A stretch of DNA of 20,888 bases from positions 1 to 20,888 of the forward strand of contig JBFHRB010000021.1 in NCBI GenBank assembly GCA_041591915.1, read 5' to 3'. The notes beneath the pieces were generated by a model. It was not told the DNA's origin and ran no database searches. It saw only the letters and a list, made by a program, of their open reading frames with translations. Within the stretch, counting starts at the first letter, position 1; every line of letters begins with the position of its first letter. The DNA comes from JBFHRB01 sp041591915. GTDB taxonomy: Bacteria; Actinomycetota; Nitriliruptoria; Nitriliruptorales; Nitriliruptoraceae. The position numbers and the translations under genes were made by a program. Shown here piece after piece: positions 7,995-13,927 of this stretch.

Positions 7995-9102
7995 CGGGCA
8001 GGAGCGCTGGTCGCCGGTGCCCCTCGGGCACGACGTCGGCGGGCCAGCGCTTCCGGGACTTCGCGGAGAGCAGGTTGAGCAGCTTCATCGCCGTCGCGTC
8101 GTCCTCGGCCGGCCTCGCCTCGACGAGCCCCTCGTCGATGACGGCCTTCATCCACTCCTCGCCGCGCTCGGTCCGGATGATCGTCAGCGTCCAGTTGTCG
8201 TCGGCGCCGATGCCGCCGGTCGAGATGTCCGCGTGCTCGGCCGCGAAGTCCGGGCACATCTTGCAGCCCTCGCGCGTGAACGGGTGCAGCTCCTTCAGCG
8301 GGATCTCGTGGTAGCCGCCGTCGCGCGTCCAGACCATGTAGCGGCCCTTGACGTTGACCTTCGTGACGTCCTCGATGGCGATGCCGTGCTCGGCGAGCAC
8401 CTGCTTCTGGCCCTCGTACGTGAACGTCTTCGAGCACAGGAGACCGATGGTGAGCGCGATCTTGCGCTTGTACTTGTTCACGCCGTACGCGCTGACCGTG
8501 CCGTTGATCGAGGCCTGGCAGCTCATGCCGACCAGGGCGATCTGCTTGAGTCGTTGCTCGTCGGCCTCCTTCATGGCGATCGGGTTCGCCGAGTACGTGT
8601 AGCGGGACCCCGCCGTCCGCAGGACGCCCTCGCGATCGGTGACCAGCACGGGCTCCGAGTCGAACGGCCCGCGCTTGTCGACGATCTCCGACGTCAGCGC
8701 CCCGTCGATCTTCTCGTTCTCGAGCCCCCAGATGAGCAGCGTCGAGACCAGCCCGCCGTCCTGGCCGGCCTCGTGGACGGCCTTGTCCGTCGCGCGGGTC
8801 AGCAGCAGCGACCGGTAGATCCCGTAGACCTCGTCCTCGGTGCGCTCGCGGCCGAACAGCTCCATGTCGAGATCGGACTCCCAGGCGCGGAACCGCGGGC
8901 ACGCTCGCGTGCAGATGTCGCAGCCGCGGTCGCCGACCGTGCACTGGTCGACGCCCATGCCCTCACCGATCTGGATCGGGTAGTACTCGTCGGTGTACCC
9001 GAGCACGTCGGTCGGACAGGCCATCACGCACGCGGCGCAGCCCGTGCACAGGCCCGTGTCGACGACCTCGTGGTACAGCTCGCGCCAGTGAACGTCACCC
9101 AC
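7984..9102 (-). CDS. Coenzyme F420 hydrogenase/dehydrogenase beta-subunit (FrhB) family iron-sulfur flavoprotein
   Basis: A 372-residue protein from a GTG at 9102-9100, one base after the crotonase stop, with GAAGGA 8 bases upstream. This start is preferred over the longer in-frame leader, which lies inside the crotonase gene. Residues 19-29 (C-x2-C-x2-C-x3-C) form one [4Fe-4S] motif, and Cys54, Cys61, Cys64 and Cys68 a second. The FrhB N- and C-terminal domains follow: GGLVSTLLIWGLEN (116-129), VGMSCQ (191-196), GLLCSKTF (220-227), and C-K-M-C-x-D-F ... ADISTGGIGA (280-300). FrhB proteins pass electrons between F420 and Fe-S/FAD centres in F420-reducing hydrogenases, FpoF/FqoF and related reductases. 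No hydrogenase subunits are nearby, so a stand-alone F420- or ferredoxin-linked oxidoreductase is inferred; its substrate is unknown. Confidence 0.88.
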   Translation of the reverse strand: MGDVHWRELYHEVVDTGLCTGCAACVMACPTDVLGYTDEYYPIQIGEGMGVDQCTVGDRGCDICTRACPRFRAWESDLDMELFGRERTEDEVYGIYRSLLLTRATDKAVHEAGQDGGLVSTLLIWGLENEKIDGALTSEIVDKRGPFDSEPVLVTDREGVLRTAGSRYTYSANPIAMKEADEQRLKQIALVGMSCQASINGTVSAYGVNKYKRKIALTIGLLCSKTFTYEGQKQVLAEHGIAIEDVTKVNVKGRYMVWTRDGGYHEIPLKELHPFTREGCKMCPDFAAEHADISTGGIGADDNWTLTIIRTERGEEWMKAVIDEGLVEARPAEDDATAMKLLNLLSAKSRKRWPADVVPEGHRRPALLPVAN

Positions 9103-9103
9103 G

Positions 9104-9799
9104 TCACATGTCCTTCGGGAGGAGAGCGTCGATGTCGGCCTCGAGGCCGGCGAGCACGGCATCGGCATCGGCTCGCCGGAACCGGGCCTTCGTGCCCGCG
9201 TAGGCCCGAGCAGGGAGCTGGGCCAGCTCTGCCGCGACGGCCTGCGCCCGGGCCACGACCTGGTCCGGCGGGGCGAGCTCGTCGGCGTAGCCGGCCTCGA
9301 CGGCCTCCACGACCCCGATGCGACGGCCGGGGAGGATGAGGTCCTCGAGGCGGTCGGCGGCGATGTTGTGCTTCGCCAGCGCGATCCCGAAGCCGGGCAG
9401 CTCGAAGTCGATCTGGGTCTCGGTGAGCCCCCAGAAGAACTCGCCCTCCGCAGCGACGGCGTGGTCGGCGGCCATCGAGAACATCGTCCCTCCGGCGATC
9501 GCGTGGCCCGTGGCCGCGGCGACGACCGGGGTCGGGTGCGTCCACACCTGCATCAGGGCCTGGCCGAACACGACCAGCAGCTCGTGCAGCCCGTTGCGGT
9601 CCATGGTCGCCATGGCCTTGATGTTCAGTCCCGCGGAGAAGATCCCCTCACGTCCGGCGAGCACGATCGCCCTGGCGCCGGCGGCCTCGTCGAAGGCTCG
9701 CATGATGGCCCTGAAGGCATCGGTGTCGAGGGCGTTCTTGGCCCCGTCGTCCATGGTCAGCGTGACGACGCCGTCCTGCTCGGTCCGGATGATGTCCAT
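9104..9799 (-). CDS. Crotonase-fold protein (enoyl-CoA hydratase/isomerase family) lacking one catalytic Glu
   Basis: A 231-residue crotonase superfamily member, slightly shorter than the usual ~260. The oxyanion-hole pattern is present: SAGLNIKAM at 55-63 and GHAIAGG at 98-104. Aligned from memory with rat mitochondrial enoyl-CoA hydratase (GGGCEL ... GQPE), the first catalytic Glu (Glu144) corresponds to Met106, while the second (Glu164) is kept as Glu127 in GLTE. A simple hydratase mechanism using two glutamates is therefore unlikely; isomerase, thioesterase or another CoA-ester reaction fits better. It starts at ATG 9799 with a weak GGAG about 13 bases upstream. It is the first gene of a three-gene operon with the FrhB homologue (one base away) and the YndJ-like protein. 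Confidence 0.87.
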   Translation of the reverse strand: MDIIRTEQDGVVTLTMDDGAKNALDTDAFRAIMRAFDEAAGARAIVLAGREGIFSAGLNIKAMATMDRNGLHELLVVFGQALMQVWTHPTPVVAAATGHAIAGGTMFSMAADHAVAAEGEFFWGLTETQIDFELPGFGIALAKHNIAADRLEDLILPGRRIGVVEAVEAGYADELAPPDQVVARAQAVAAELAQLPARAYAGTKARFRRADADAVLAGLEADIDALLPKDM

Positions 9800-9832
9800 C
9801 GGTCGTGCGCGCTCCGTCCTCGACTGGCGCAG

Positions 9833-9842
9833 AGCCTATGGT
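9833..9842. promoter_or_regulatory. Overlapping divergent -10 boxes (TAGGCT minus / TATGGT plus)
   Basis: In the 71-base gap between the crotonase gene and the plus-strand membrane protein gene, TAGGCT on the minus strand (9838-9833) and TATGGT on the plus strand (9837-9842) overlap by two bases. Both fit TANNNT and are 30-35 bases from their start codons. No clear -35 elements, so modest confidence. Confidence 0.35.
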
Positions 9843-9870
9843 CCCGCGTCACGATGAGGGGAAGTGGTCG

Positions 9871-10266
9871 ATGTCGGACGACGAACCGCCAGCGTCGCTG
9901 AGCGCTGCTGGAGCCGAGGGCGACCTCCGGGACGCCCCTCCGACGACCGCGCAGAACGTGCTCGCGGCGCTGGCCACGCTCGTCGTCGGGGTGGGGTCGG
10001 TGCTGCTGGTCGCCGTGTCCCCGCTGGGGGCGATGGCCTCGGATGCGTGTGGGTCGCGGACCTCGCCGATCATCTGCACGTCGGGTGGGCAGTTGCTCAT
10101 CGTGCTGTCCCTGGCGGCCATCGGCATCGCCGGCCTCGTCTCCCTCGTGAAGGCCTGGTCCCGTCGCGTCGAGGGGCGGCGCAGGGTCCTGCAGCCGGTG
10201 ATCACCGGGCTCGCCCAGTCCGTTGCCGTCGGCGTGGTGCTGAGCCTGTTCTCGGTTGGGCTCTGA
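9871..10266 (+). CDS. Small membrane protein of unknown function (three helices)
   Basis: A 131-residue protein I do not recognise. ATG at 9871 is chosen because GAGGGGA sits 8 bases upstream; an upstream in-frame ATG lies before the putative -10 region. A 28-residue acidic/Pro-rich N-terminal tail is followed by hydrophobic segments at about 29-54, 73-96 and 109-129, with a basic loop (SRRVEGRRRV) between the last two. This suggests an acidic N-terminus on one side and a positively charged cytoplasmic loop. Two cysteines (60 and 69) flank the loop between helices one and two and could form an external disulfide. It is probably co-transcribed with the next gene, 48 bases downstream, whose product also begins M-S-D-D. 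Confidence 0.68.
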   Translation: MSDDEPPASLSAAGAEGDLRDAPPTTAQNVLAALATLVVGVGSVLLVAVSPLGAMASDACGSRTSPIICTSGGQLLIVLSLAAIGIAGLVSLVKAWSRRVEGRRRVLQPVITGLAQSVAVGVVLSLFSVGL

Positions 10267-10314
10267 TGCGGTGGTGTGCGTCCTCGTACCCTCCATCGCG
10301 GACGTGAGGACAGC

Positions 10315-10854
10315 GTGAGCGACGACCCCCTCGAGGACTGGCAGGAGCCGGACGGGCCGGTGCTGGCCTCGGCGATCGCCCGCCCACGCCTCACGGGCCA
10401 GCAGCGCATCGAGCTCCTCGGGGCGGTCGTCGGACCCATGTTCATGATCGGGCTCGCGCTGTCGCCGTTCGCCTTCGTCGGTGGGCGCCCGTTCATCGAG
10501 GTCGTCGTTGCCAGCGTCGTGTACGGGGGTCTGCTCGGCATGGCCGGTGGGTTCGTGTACGTCGATCGGGTGCAGGCGAGGGCCTGCCCGCGCTGCGCCC
10601 AGCCCTTCGACAAGGGCGCCGTCCTGTGTCGCCGCTGTGGCTACGACGTTGAGAGTCGGCCCCGTTTCCTGTGCGACGAGCGTCACGCCGTGTACCTCGA
10701 CCCGGGGTTGTGCGAGTGCGGGCGGCGCCTGCTGCCCCTGCCGGTGGCGCGGGGCGTCGGCCGGGAGGTGGCGGTCACGCTGAAGATCGGCGCTGGCCTG
10801 CTGGTCTTCCTGCTCGTGATGGGGTTCCTGCTCACGTTCCTCGACGGGAGCTGA
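10315..10854 (+). CDS. Membrane protein with tandem zinc-ribbon-like Cys motifs
   Basis: A 179-residue protein without a recognised family. GTG at 10315 follows GAGGA by 4 bases; an ATG at 10276 is possible but lacks a binding site. Hydrophobic segments lie at about 34-56 and 60-83, followed by a soluble stretch and a third segment at 153-176. Between them, Cys91, Cys94, Cys105 and Cys108 (C-x2-C-x10-C-x2-C) form a classical zinc ribbon. A second set, Cys120, His124, Cys133 and Cys135, could bind another metal. By charge (VDRVQARACPRC) the ribbon probably faces the cytoplasm. The layout resembles small membrane-tethered sensor or adaptor proteins, but that is inference. A strong hairpin follows 36 bases after the stop. 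Confidence 0.7.
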   Translation: MSDDPLEDWQEPDGPVLASAIARPRLTGQQRIELLGAVVGPMFMIGLALSPFAFVGGRPFIEVVVASVVYGGLLGMAGGFVYVDRVQARACPRCAQPFDKGAVLCRRCGYDVESRPRFLCDERHAVYLDPGLCECGRRLLPLPVARGVGREVAVTLKIGAGLLVFLLVMGFLLTFLDGS

Positions 10855-10889
10855 GCCCGCAGCGGTCCGTGCTTGCCGGCGGAACGGCG

Positions 10890-10917
10890 AACGGGCCGCC
10901 CCGAAGGGCGGCCCGTT
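10890..10917. terminator. Strong bidirectional terminator between convergent genes
   Basis: A perfect 12-bp stem, AACGGGCCGCCC (10890-10901) with GGGCGGCCCGTT (10906-10917), closes on a CGAA tetraloop. It lies between the plus-strand zinc-ribbon membrane gene and the minus-strand 42-aa ORF and reads as a terminator in both directions. Confidence 0.88.
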
Positions 10918-10949
10918 GCGCGTGGCTCCCGCTGTCGCGGGCGCTGCCT

Positions 10950-11078
10950 CTACAGGCAGGCGCCGCGAAGGCTGAGGATCTCGTCGTCGACGTAGGCCTC
11001 GGTCGTCATCCAGAAGTACTCCGCGCTGTCGTCCATGCGGAGCTTGTGGAGCGTCTCGGTCAGCTTGTTCTCGGTCAT
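10950..11078 (-). CDS. 42-residue small protein of unknown function
   Basis: ATG at 11078-11076 is preceded by a run reading GGGGGGAG at 6 bases' distance on the minus strand, the clearest Shine-Dalgarno sequence for any small frame here. The product begins MTENKLTETLHKLRMDDSAE and ends ILSLRGACL. It is predicted to be a mainly amphipathic helix, acidic overall, with one Cys at the penultimate position and aromatic residues Tyr21, Phe22, Trp23 and Tyr29. There is no signal peptide and no membrane helix. It is monocistronic: a 12-bp hairpin ends it, and a 212-base region with a -10 box, three 11-bp direct repeats and a LacI-type palindrome lies upstream. I know no family. A regulatory peptide, or a peptide that is modified, is possible, but no maturation enzyme gene is adjacent. 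Confidence 0.62.
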   Translation of the reverse strand: MTENKLTETLHKLRMDDSAEYFWMTTEAYVDDEILSLRGACL

Positions 11079-11163
11079 GGGTGGCTCCCCCCAGGGAAAC
11101 GTGCGTGAGGTCGTTCTGCGGCGATGGTCCGTCGTGTGGGAGTTCGTGTTTCGGTACGAGCGC

Positions 11164-11169
11164 ACCGTA
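11164..11169 (-). promoter_or_regulatory. Putative -10 box (TACGGT) of the 42-aa gene
   Basis: TACGGT on the minus strand fits TANNNT, is 85 bases before the ATG, and has no recognisable -35 hexamer. The place of a -35 is taken by the nearest of three phased direct repeats, as in activator-dependent promoters. Confidence 0.45.
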
Positions 11170-11180
11170 CGGGCCGCGTG

Positions 11181-11213
11181 TGACGCATAGATGACGCGTC
11201 GGTGACGAACTGT
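11181..11213 (-). promoter_or_regulatory. Three tandem 11-bp direct repeats, OmpR/PhoB-type operator
   Basis: On the plus strand three 11-mers follow without gaps: TGACGCATAGA, TGACGCGTCGG, TGACGAACTGT, starting at 11181, 11192 and 11203. On the transcribed (minus) strand the cores read GTCACC, GTCATC and GTCACA. An 11-bp direct repeat is the hallmark of OmpR/PhoB/PhoP-family response-regulator sites, for example the Streptomyces PHO box or mycobacterial PhoP box. The nearest repeat ends 11 bases from the -10 box of the 42-aa gene, in the -35 position, as in class II activation. Which regulator binds is unknown. Confidence 0.6.
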
Positions 11214-11220
11214 AGGGCGA

Positions 11221-11234
11221 TGAAAGCGTTTTCA
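11221..11234. promoter_or_regulatory. LacI-family-type palindromic operator
   Basis: TGAAAGCGTTTTCA is a 14-bp palindrome with a central CG and one imperfect symmetric pair. It fits the TGWNANCGNTNWCA form of LacI/GalR-family operators (the catabolite-response element pattern). It lies 7 bases upstream of the phased repeats and is strikingly AT-rich for this DNA. No LacI-type gene is in the window. Confidence 0.5.
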
Positions 11235-11290
11235 CAAACATAACGCGCGCAGATGTGCGCCCAGCGTGCGATCCGGGGGGATCGGCTCGC

Positions 11291-12775
11291 TCAGACCAGC
11301 AATCGGGCCGTGTGGGAGCGGATACCGCCCGTGCGGCGGTGCTCGTCCCAGGCGCGAGCGAGGCGCCGGACGCCCTCGCGGATCGTGTCCACGTCGTGCA
11401 CGAAGTGCAGCCGCAGGTGGTCGCGGTTGCCCTCGTCGGGGGACAGGACGGGGCCGGTCACGAAGGCGACCCCGTGGCGAGCCGCGACCTCGGCGAACGA
11501 CTCGACGGTCGGGGTCGGGAGCCCGACCCACAGCGACAGGCCCCCCTGTGGCTCGAACCACGACCAGTCGGGCAGTTGGTCATCCAGGACCTCGAGGAGC
11601 GCATCCCGCCGTGGCCGCAGCTCCTCCCGCCGTCGCTCGACGACGTCGTCGGCGTGCCGGATGAGGTCGGCGGCGATGAGTTGGCTCATCACGGACGTGC
11701 CGAGGTCATCGACGGCCTTCGTCCGGGCGAGTCGCGCGATCACCGACTCGGGTGCCCGGATCCAGCCCACGCGGAGCCCGCCCCAGTACGTCTTCGAGGT
11801 CGAGCCGATGGTCAGGATCGGCCCCTCGGCACCGAAGGCGGCCAGTGGCTGGGGGAGTGGCTCGTCGGTGAGGGCGAGATTGGCGAGGCTGCGGTCGTCG
11901 ACGACGGCGACGCGGTGGCGGGCCGCGAGCCGCGCGATCTCGCGACGCTTGGCGTCGGGTGTGAGGCTGCCCGTCGGGTTGTTGAACGTGGTCATCAGGT
12001 AGACGAGCCGCGGTGAGGTCCGGGCGATGAGGTCGCCGAGCAGGGCGACGTCGGGCCCGTCGGGGCCGAGCGGCAGGGACTGCAGGCGCACACCGGCTGC
12101 CCGCAGGACATCCAGGGCGCCGGGATAGGTCGGGCTCTCGACGATCGCGGTGTCGCCGGGTCGCAGGAACAGGCGCACGATGAGAGCCATCGCCTGCTGT
12201 GCGCCGCTCGTGACGAGGAGCTCCTCGGCGTCCGTGGTGACACCGAGGTCGCGGTAGCGCTGCGCGACGGCTTCGCGCAGCTCCGGGACGCCGGAGGGGA
12301 AGTACCCGTGCCCCGACAGCAGCGGGTCCAGTCCGCTCGGGCCATCGCCGCACACGCGCGCCGTTGCCGCACGGACCTCCGGGTCGGCCGCCACGGCCGA
12401 GACCGTGAACTCGATCACGCCTGTCGTCGAGGCCCGCGCCCCGAGTCCACCGAACACGGCCGAGGCGGCCAGCCCGCTGCTGTCGCCGTCCCCCTCGCGG
12501 TGGCCACTGACCCAGGTCCCGCTGCCCTGCCGTGCCTCGAGCAGCCCGTCCTCCTTGAGGAGTTCGTAGGCCTTGACCACCGTCGAGCGGCTGACCGCCA
12601 GGACCTTGGCGAGATTGCGTTCGGGGGGCAGCACCGTCTCCGGCGCGAGGTCGCCCTCGACGATCGCGTCGCGGATGGCGGTCGCCAGTCGCCGGTACAG
12701 CGCGCCCGGGCCGTGGCTCCAGTCACCGAGGACCTGCGCGAGCGCCGTCGGCGTCGAGCTCCGTCCACTGTCCAT
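11291..12775 (-). CDS. MocR/PdxR-type regulator (GntR helix-turn-helix fused to aminotransferase-like domain)
   Basis: A 494-residue two-domain regulator. Residues 24-90 are a GntR winged helix (ALYRRLATAIRDAIVEGDL ... LPPERNLAKVLAVSRSTVVKAYELL ... GSGTWVS). Residues about 145-480 are a fold-type I aminotransferase-like domain: NNPTG at 265-269, Asp293/294 in VVDD, and the PLP-binding Lys328 in GSTSKTYWGGLRVGW. MocR proteins sense PLP or PLP adducts and usually control a divergently transcribed gene involved in vitamin B6, GABA or amino-acid metabolism. Here the divergent gene encodes a 54-residue Cys/His-rich protein instead. The ATG at 12775 has no obvious Shine-Dalgarno sequence. Downstream, 212 bases separate it from the 42-aa gene on the same strand, without a strong terminator. 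Confidence 0.92.
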   Translation of the reverse strand: MDSGRSSTPTALAQVLGDWSHGPGALYRRLATAIRDAIVEGDLAPETVLPPERNLAKVLAVSRSTVVKAYELLKEDGLLEARQGSGTWVSGHREGDGDSSGLAASAVFGGLGARASTTGVIEFTVSAVAADPEVRAATARVCGDGPSGLDPLLSGHGYFPSGVPELREAVAQRYRDLGVTTDAEELLVTSGAQQAMALIVRLFLRPGDTAIVESPTYPGALDVLRAAGVRLQSLPLGPDGPDVALLGDLIARTSPRLVYLMTTFNNPTGSLTPDAKRREIARLAARHRVAVVDDRSLANLALTDEPLPQPLAAFGAEGPILTIGSTSKTYWGGLRVGWIRAPESVIARLARTKAVDDLGTSVMSQLIAADLIRHADDVVERRREELRPRRDALLEVLDDQLPDWSWFEPQGGLSLWVGLPTPTVESFAEVAARHGVAFVTGPVLSPDEGNRDHLRLHFVHDVDTIREGVRRLARAWDEHRRTGGIRSHTARLLV

Positions 12776-12834
12776 TCGGATACCAATTCACGCTGCTAGC
12801 GGGAGTTCGCGGGCGGTATGCTGCGTCTAGCGCA

Positions 12835-12884
12835 GTCCAACGTTCCCACTGGACCGAATCAACCTCAATTGGTCCGCGATTGGA
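12835..12884. promoter_or_regulatory. Cluster of GGACC/GGTCC half-sites, probable MocR-type operator
   Basis: The 136-base divergent gap holds GTCCA (12835-12839), TGGACC (12850-12855), TTGGTCC (12869-12875) and TTGGA (12880-12884). GGACC-n-AAT (12851-12859) and ATTGGTCC (12868-12875) form an inverted pair. MocR-family regulators characteristically bind combinations of direct and inverted repeats between themselves and the divergent target, so this is the expected place. The exact operator is unproven. Confidence 0.45.
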
Positions 12885-12911
12885 TGGTAGCGCACCACCG
12901 GAGGTGGAACC

Positions 12912-13076
12912 ATGTTCGACGTCTACTGCGAGGGCCACGGCGACCGCATCCTGCTCAGCGCCAACCGCATCCGCGGCATCCACAACACCCCGCAGGGCAT
13001 CCAGGTCGTGTTCTCGTGCCGCTGCGGCCACGCCGGGGTCTGGAACACCGGCCAGAACCTCGACAACGCCGCCTGA
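12912..13076 (+). CDS. 54-residue Cys/His-rich small protein (zinc-ribbon-like)
   Basis: ATG at 12912 follows GGAGGTGG by 4 bases, an excellent binding site, and the frame ends at TGA 13074-13076. The product begins MFDVYCEGHG and contains Cys6 and His9 near the N-terminus and C-R-C-G-H (Cys36, Cys38, His40) near the C-terminus, then VWNTGQNLDNAA. This arrangement, with a central ANRIRGIHNTPQGIQVVFSC strand pair, is a plausible single zinc site and resembles short uncharacterised actinobacterial proteins beginning M-F-D-V-x-C. It is divergent from the MocR gene and is ended by a 14-bp hairpin, so it is probably monocistronic and the main regulated target. Function unknown. Confidence 0.78.
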   Translation: MFDVYCEGHGDRILLSANRIRGIHNTPQGIQVVFSCRCGHAGVWNTGQNLDNAA

Positions 13077-13162
13077 CCCCGCGCCAACCTCGAGGCTCGC
13101 CTCGACGTCCCGGTCGCGACCCCCTCTCGCCTGTCTCCCCTCGTCGACATCGCGACCCCGCG

Positions 13163-13214
13163 GACAACGCCGGAGGCGCCGCCCACGAACCGGGCGGCGC
13201 CTCCGCTCGTTGTC
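13163..13214. terminator. Strong bidirectional terminator between convergent genes
   Basis: A perfect 14-bp stem, CGGAGGCGCCGCCC (13171-13184) with GGGCGGCGCCTCCG (13192-13205), encloses a 7-base loop. GACAACG (13163-13169) and CGTTGTC (13208-13214) extend it by 7 bp after a small bulge. It sits between the 54-aa gene (plus) and the deaminase gene (minus), and nothing else is visible in that gap. Confidence 0.88.
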
Positions 13215-13227
13215 GGCCAGACTTGGC

Positions 13228-13842
13228 CTAGTTCGCGACGAGTTCCCCGTTGCCCGCTGCCGGCGTGTCGGCGTGGTCGGCGCCTCGCCCGTTGGTCTCG
13301 GACTCCGCGGTGGTCCCGTTCGTCTCTGGGTGCGCGTGCTCGAGGGCGAGCACGGGGATGCCGTCGAGTCCGTCGAGGACGCGCACTCGCACCCCGCTGC
13401 GCTGGAGGAAGTCCCGGACCTCCTCCCAGCCCTCGTAGCGGTGGCCGGCCGCCACGACCTCGGCGACCCCCGAGTTCGCGATCAGCTTGGCGCAGCCGAA
13501 GCACGGGGCGCCCGTGCAGTACAGCGTGCCGCCCTCGCGTTCGTCCGGCCCGCTGAAGAGCAGGGCGTTGGCCTCGGCGTGGATCGCGATGCACTGGCCG
13601 TAGTCGTGGCCCTGCTTGGCCTCTGACTGCGCCCGCGGGCAGGCGCCCTCGTCGCAGTGCGGGAAGCTGGACGGCGAGCCGTTGTAGCCGGTGGACACGA
13701 TCCGGCGGCCCTTGACGATGACCGCGCCGTGCTTTCGCCGGCTGCAGGTCGCGCGCGTCGACGTCGTCTTCGCGATCGCGATGAAGTAGTCGTCCCAGGA
13801 CTGGCGGCCGGGGTGGGCGTACGCCTCGGTGCTGAACGGCAC
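13228..13842 (-). CDS. Deoxycytidylate (dCMP) deaminase family protein with disordered C-terminal tail
   Basis: A 204-residue cytidine/deoxycytidylate deaminase. GTG at 13842-13840 is chosen because GGAGGT lies 7 bases upstream; a longer in-frame TTG start at 13905 has no binding site. The catalytic zinc motif is complete: His88-Ala89-Glu90 (HAEANAL) and P-C-F-G-C with Cys114 and Cys117. SWDDYFIAIAKTTSTRATC at 15-33 and STGYNGSP at 50-57 are typical of dCMP deaminase/ComEB proteins, which convert dCMP to dUMP for thymidylate synthesis. Residues 1-165 form the domain. The last ~38 (ETNGTTAESETNGRGADHADT ...) are low-complexity and probably disordered, unlike most family members. No thymidylate gene is adjacent. 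Confidence 0.9.
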   Translation of the reverse strand: MPFSTEAYAHPGRQSWDDYFIAIAKTTSTRATCSRRKHGAVIVKGRRIVSTGYNGSPSSFPHCDEGACPRAQSEAKQGHDYGQCIAIHAEANALLFSGPDEREGGTLYCTGAPCFGCAKLIANSGVAEVVAAGHRYEGWEEVRDFLQRSGVRVRVLDGLDGIPVLALEHAHPETNGTTAESETNGRGADHADTPAAGNGELVAN

Positions 13843-13885
13843 GGTGCTGACCTCCACTGCGGTCGAGCTCGTGCCCTGGGGAAGC

Positions 13886-13903
13886 GCGACCGCTGGTGGT
13901 CGC
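13886..13903 (-). terminator. Possible weak terminator hairpin
   Basis: GCGACC (13886-13891) and GGTCGC (13898-13903) are a perfect 6-bp inverted repeat around a 6-base loop, 25 bases beyond the stop of the exported-protein gene on the minus strand. It could end that transcript, or be an operator before the deaminase gene. Confidence 0.3.
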
Positions 13904-13927
13904 AAGGCGTCCGCGAGGCTAGCGGGG

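Noticed and set aside
7816..9339. Long plus-strand frame across the YndJ/FrhB/crotonase genes
   Set aside because: Antisense to three recognisable genes; no motifs, no ribosome-binding site.
11221..11234. A true CcpA catabolite-response element
   Set aside because: The 14-mer matches the cre pattern, but CcpA/HPr-Ser regulation belongs to low-GC Firmicutes; a LacI-family site is the safer reading here.
9757..11241. Long minus-strand frame over the two small membrane genes and the 42-aa ORF
   Set aside because: Crosses a strong terminator and several genes, is Arg/His/Gln-rich and has no homology pattern; the plus-strand membrane frames have good starts and hydrophobic helices.
11247..11260. 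Terminator hairpin after the MocR gene (GCGCA...TGCGC)
   Set aside because: Only a 5-bp stem with a 4-base loop and no supporting features; too weak to call.
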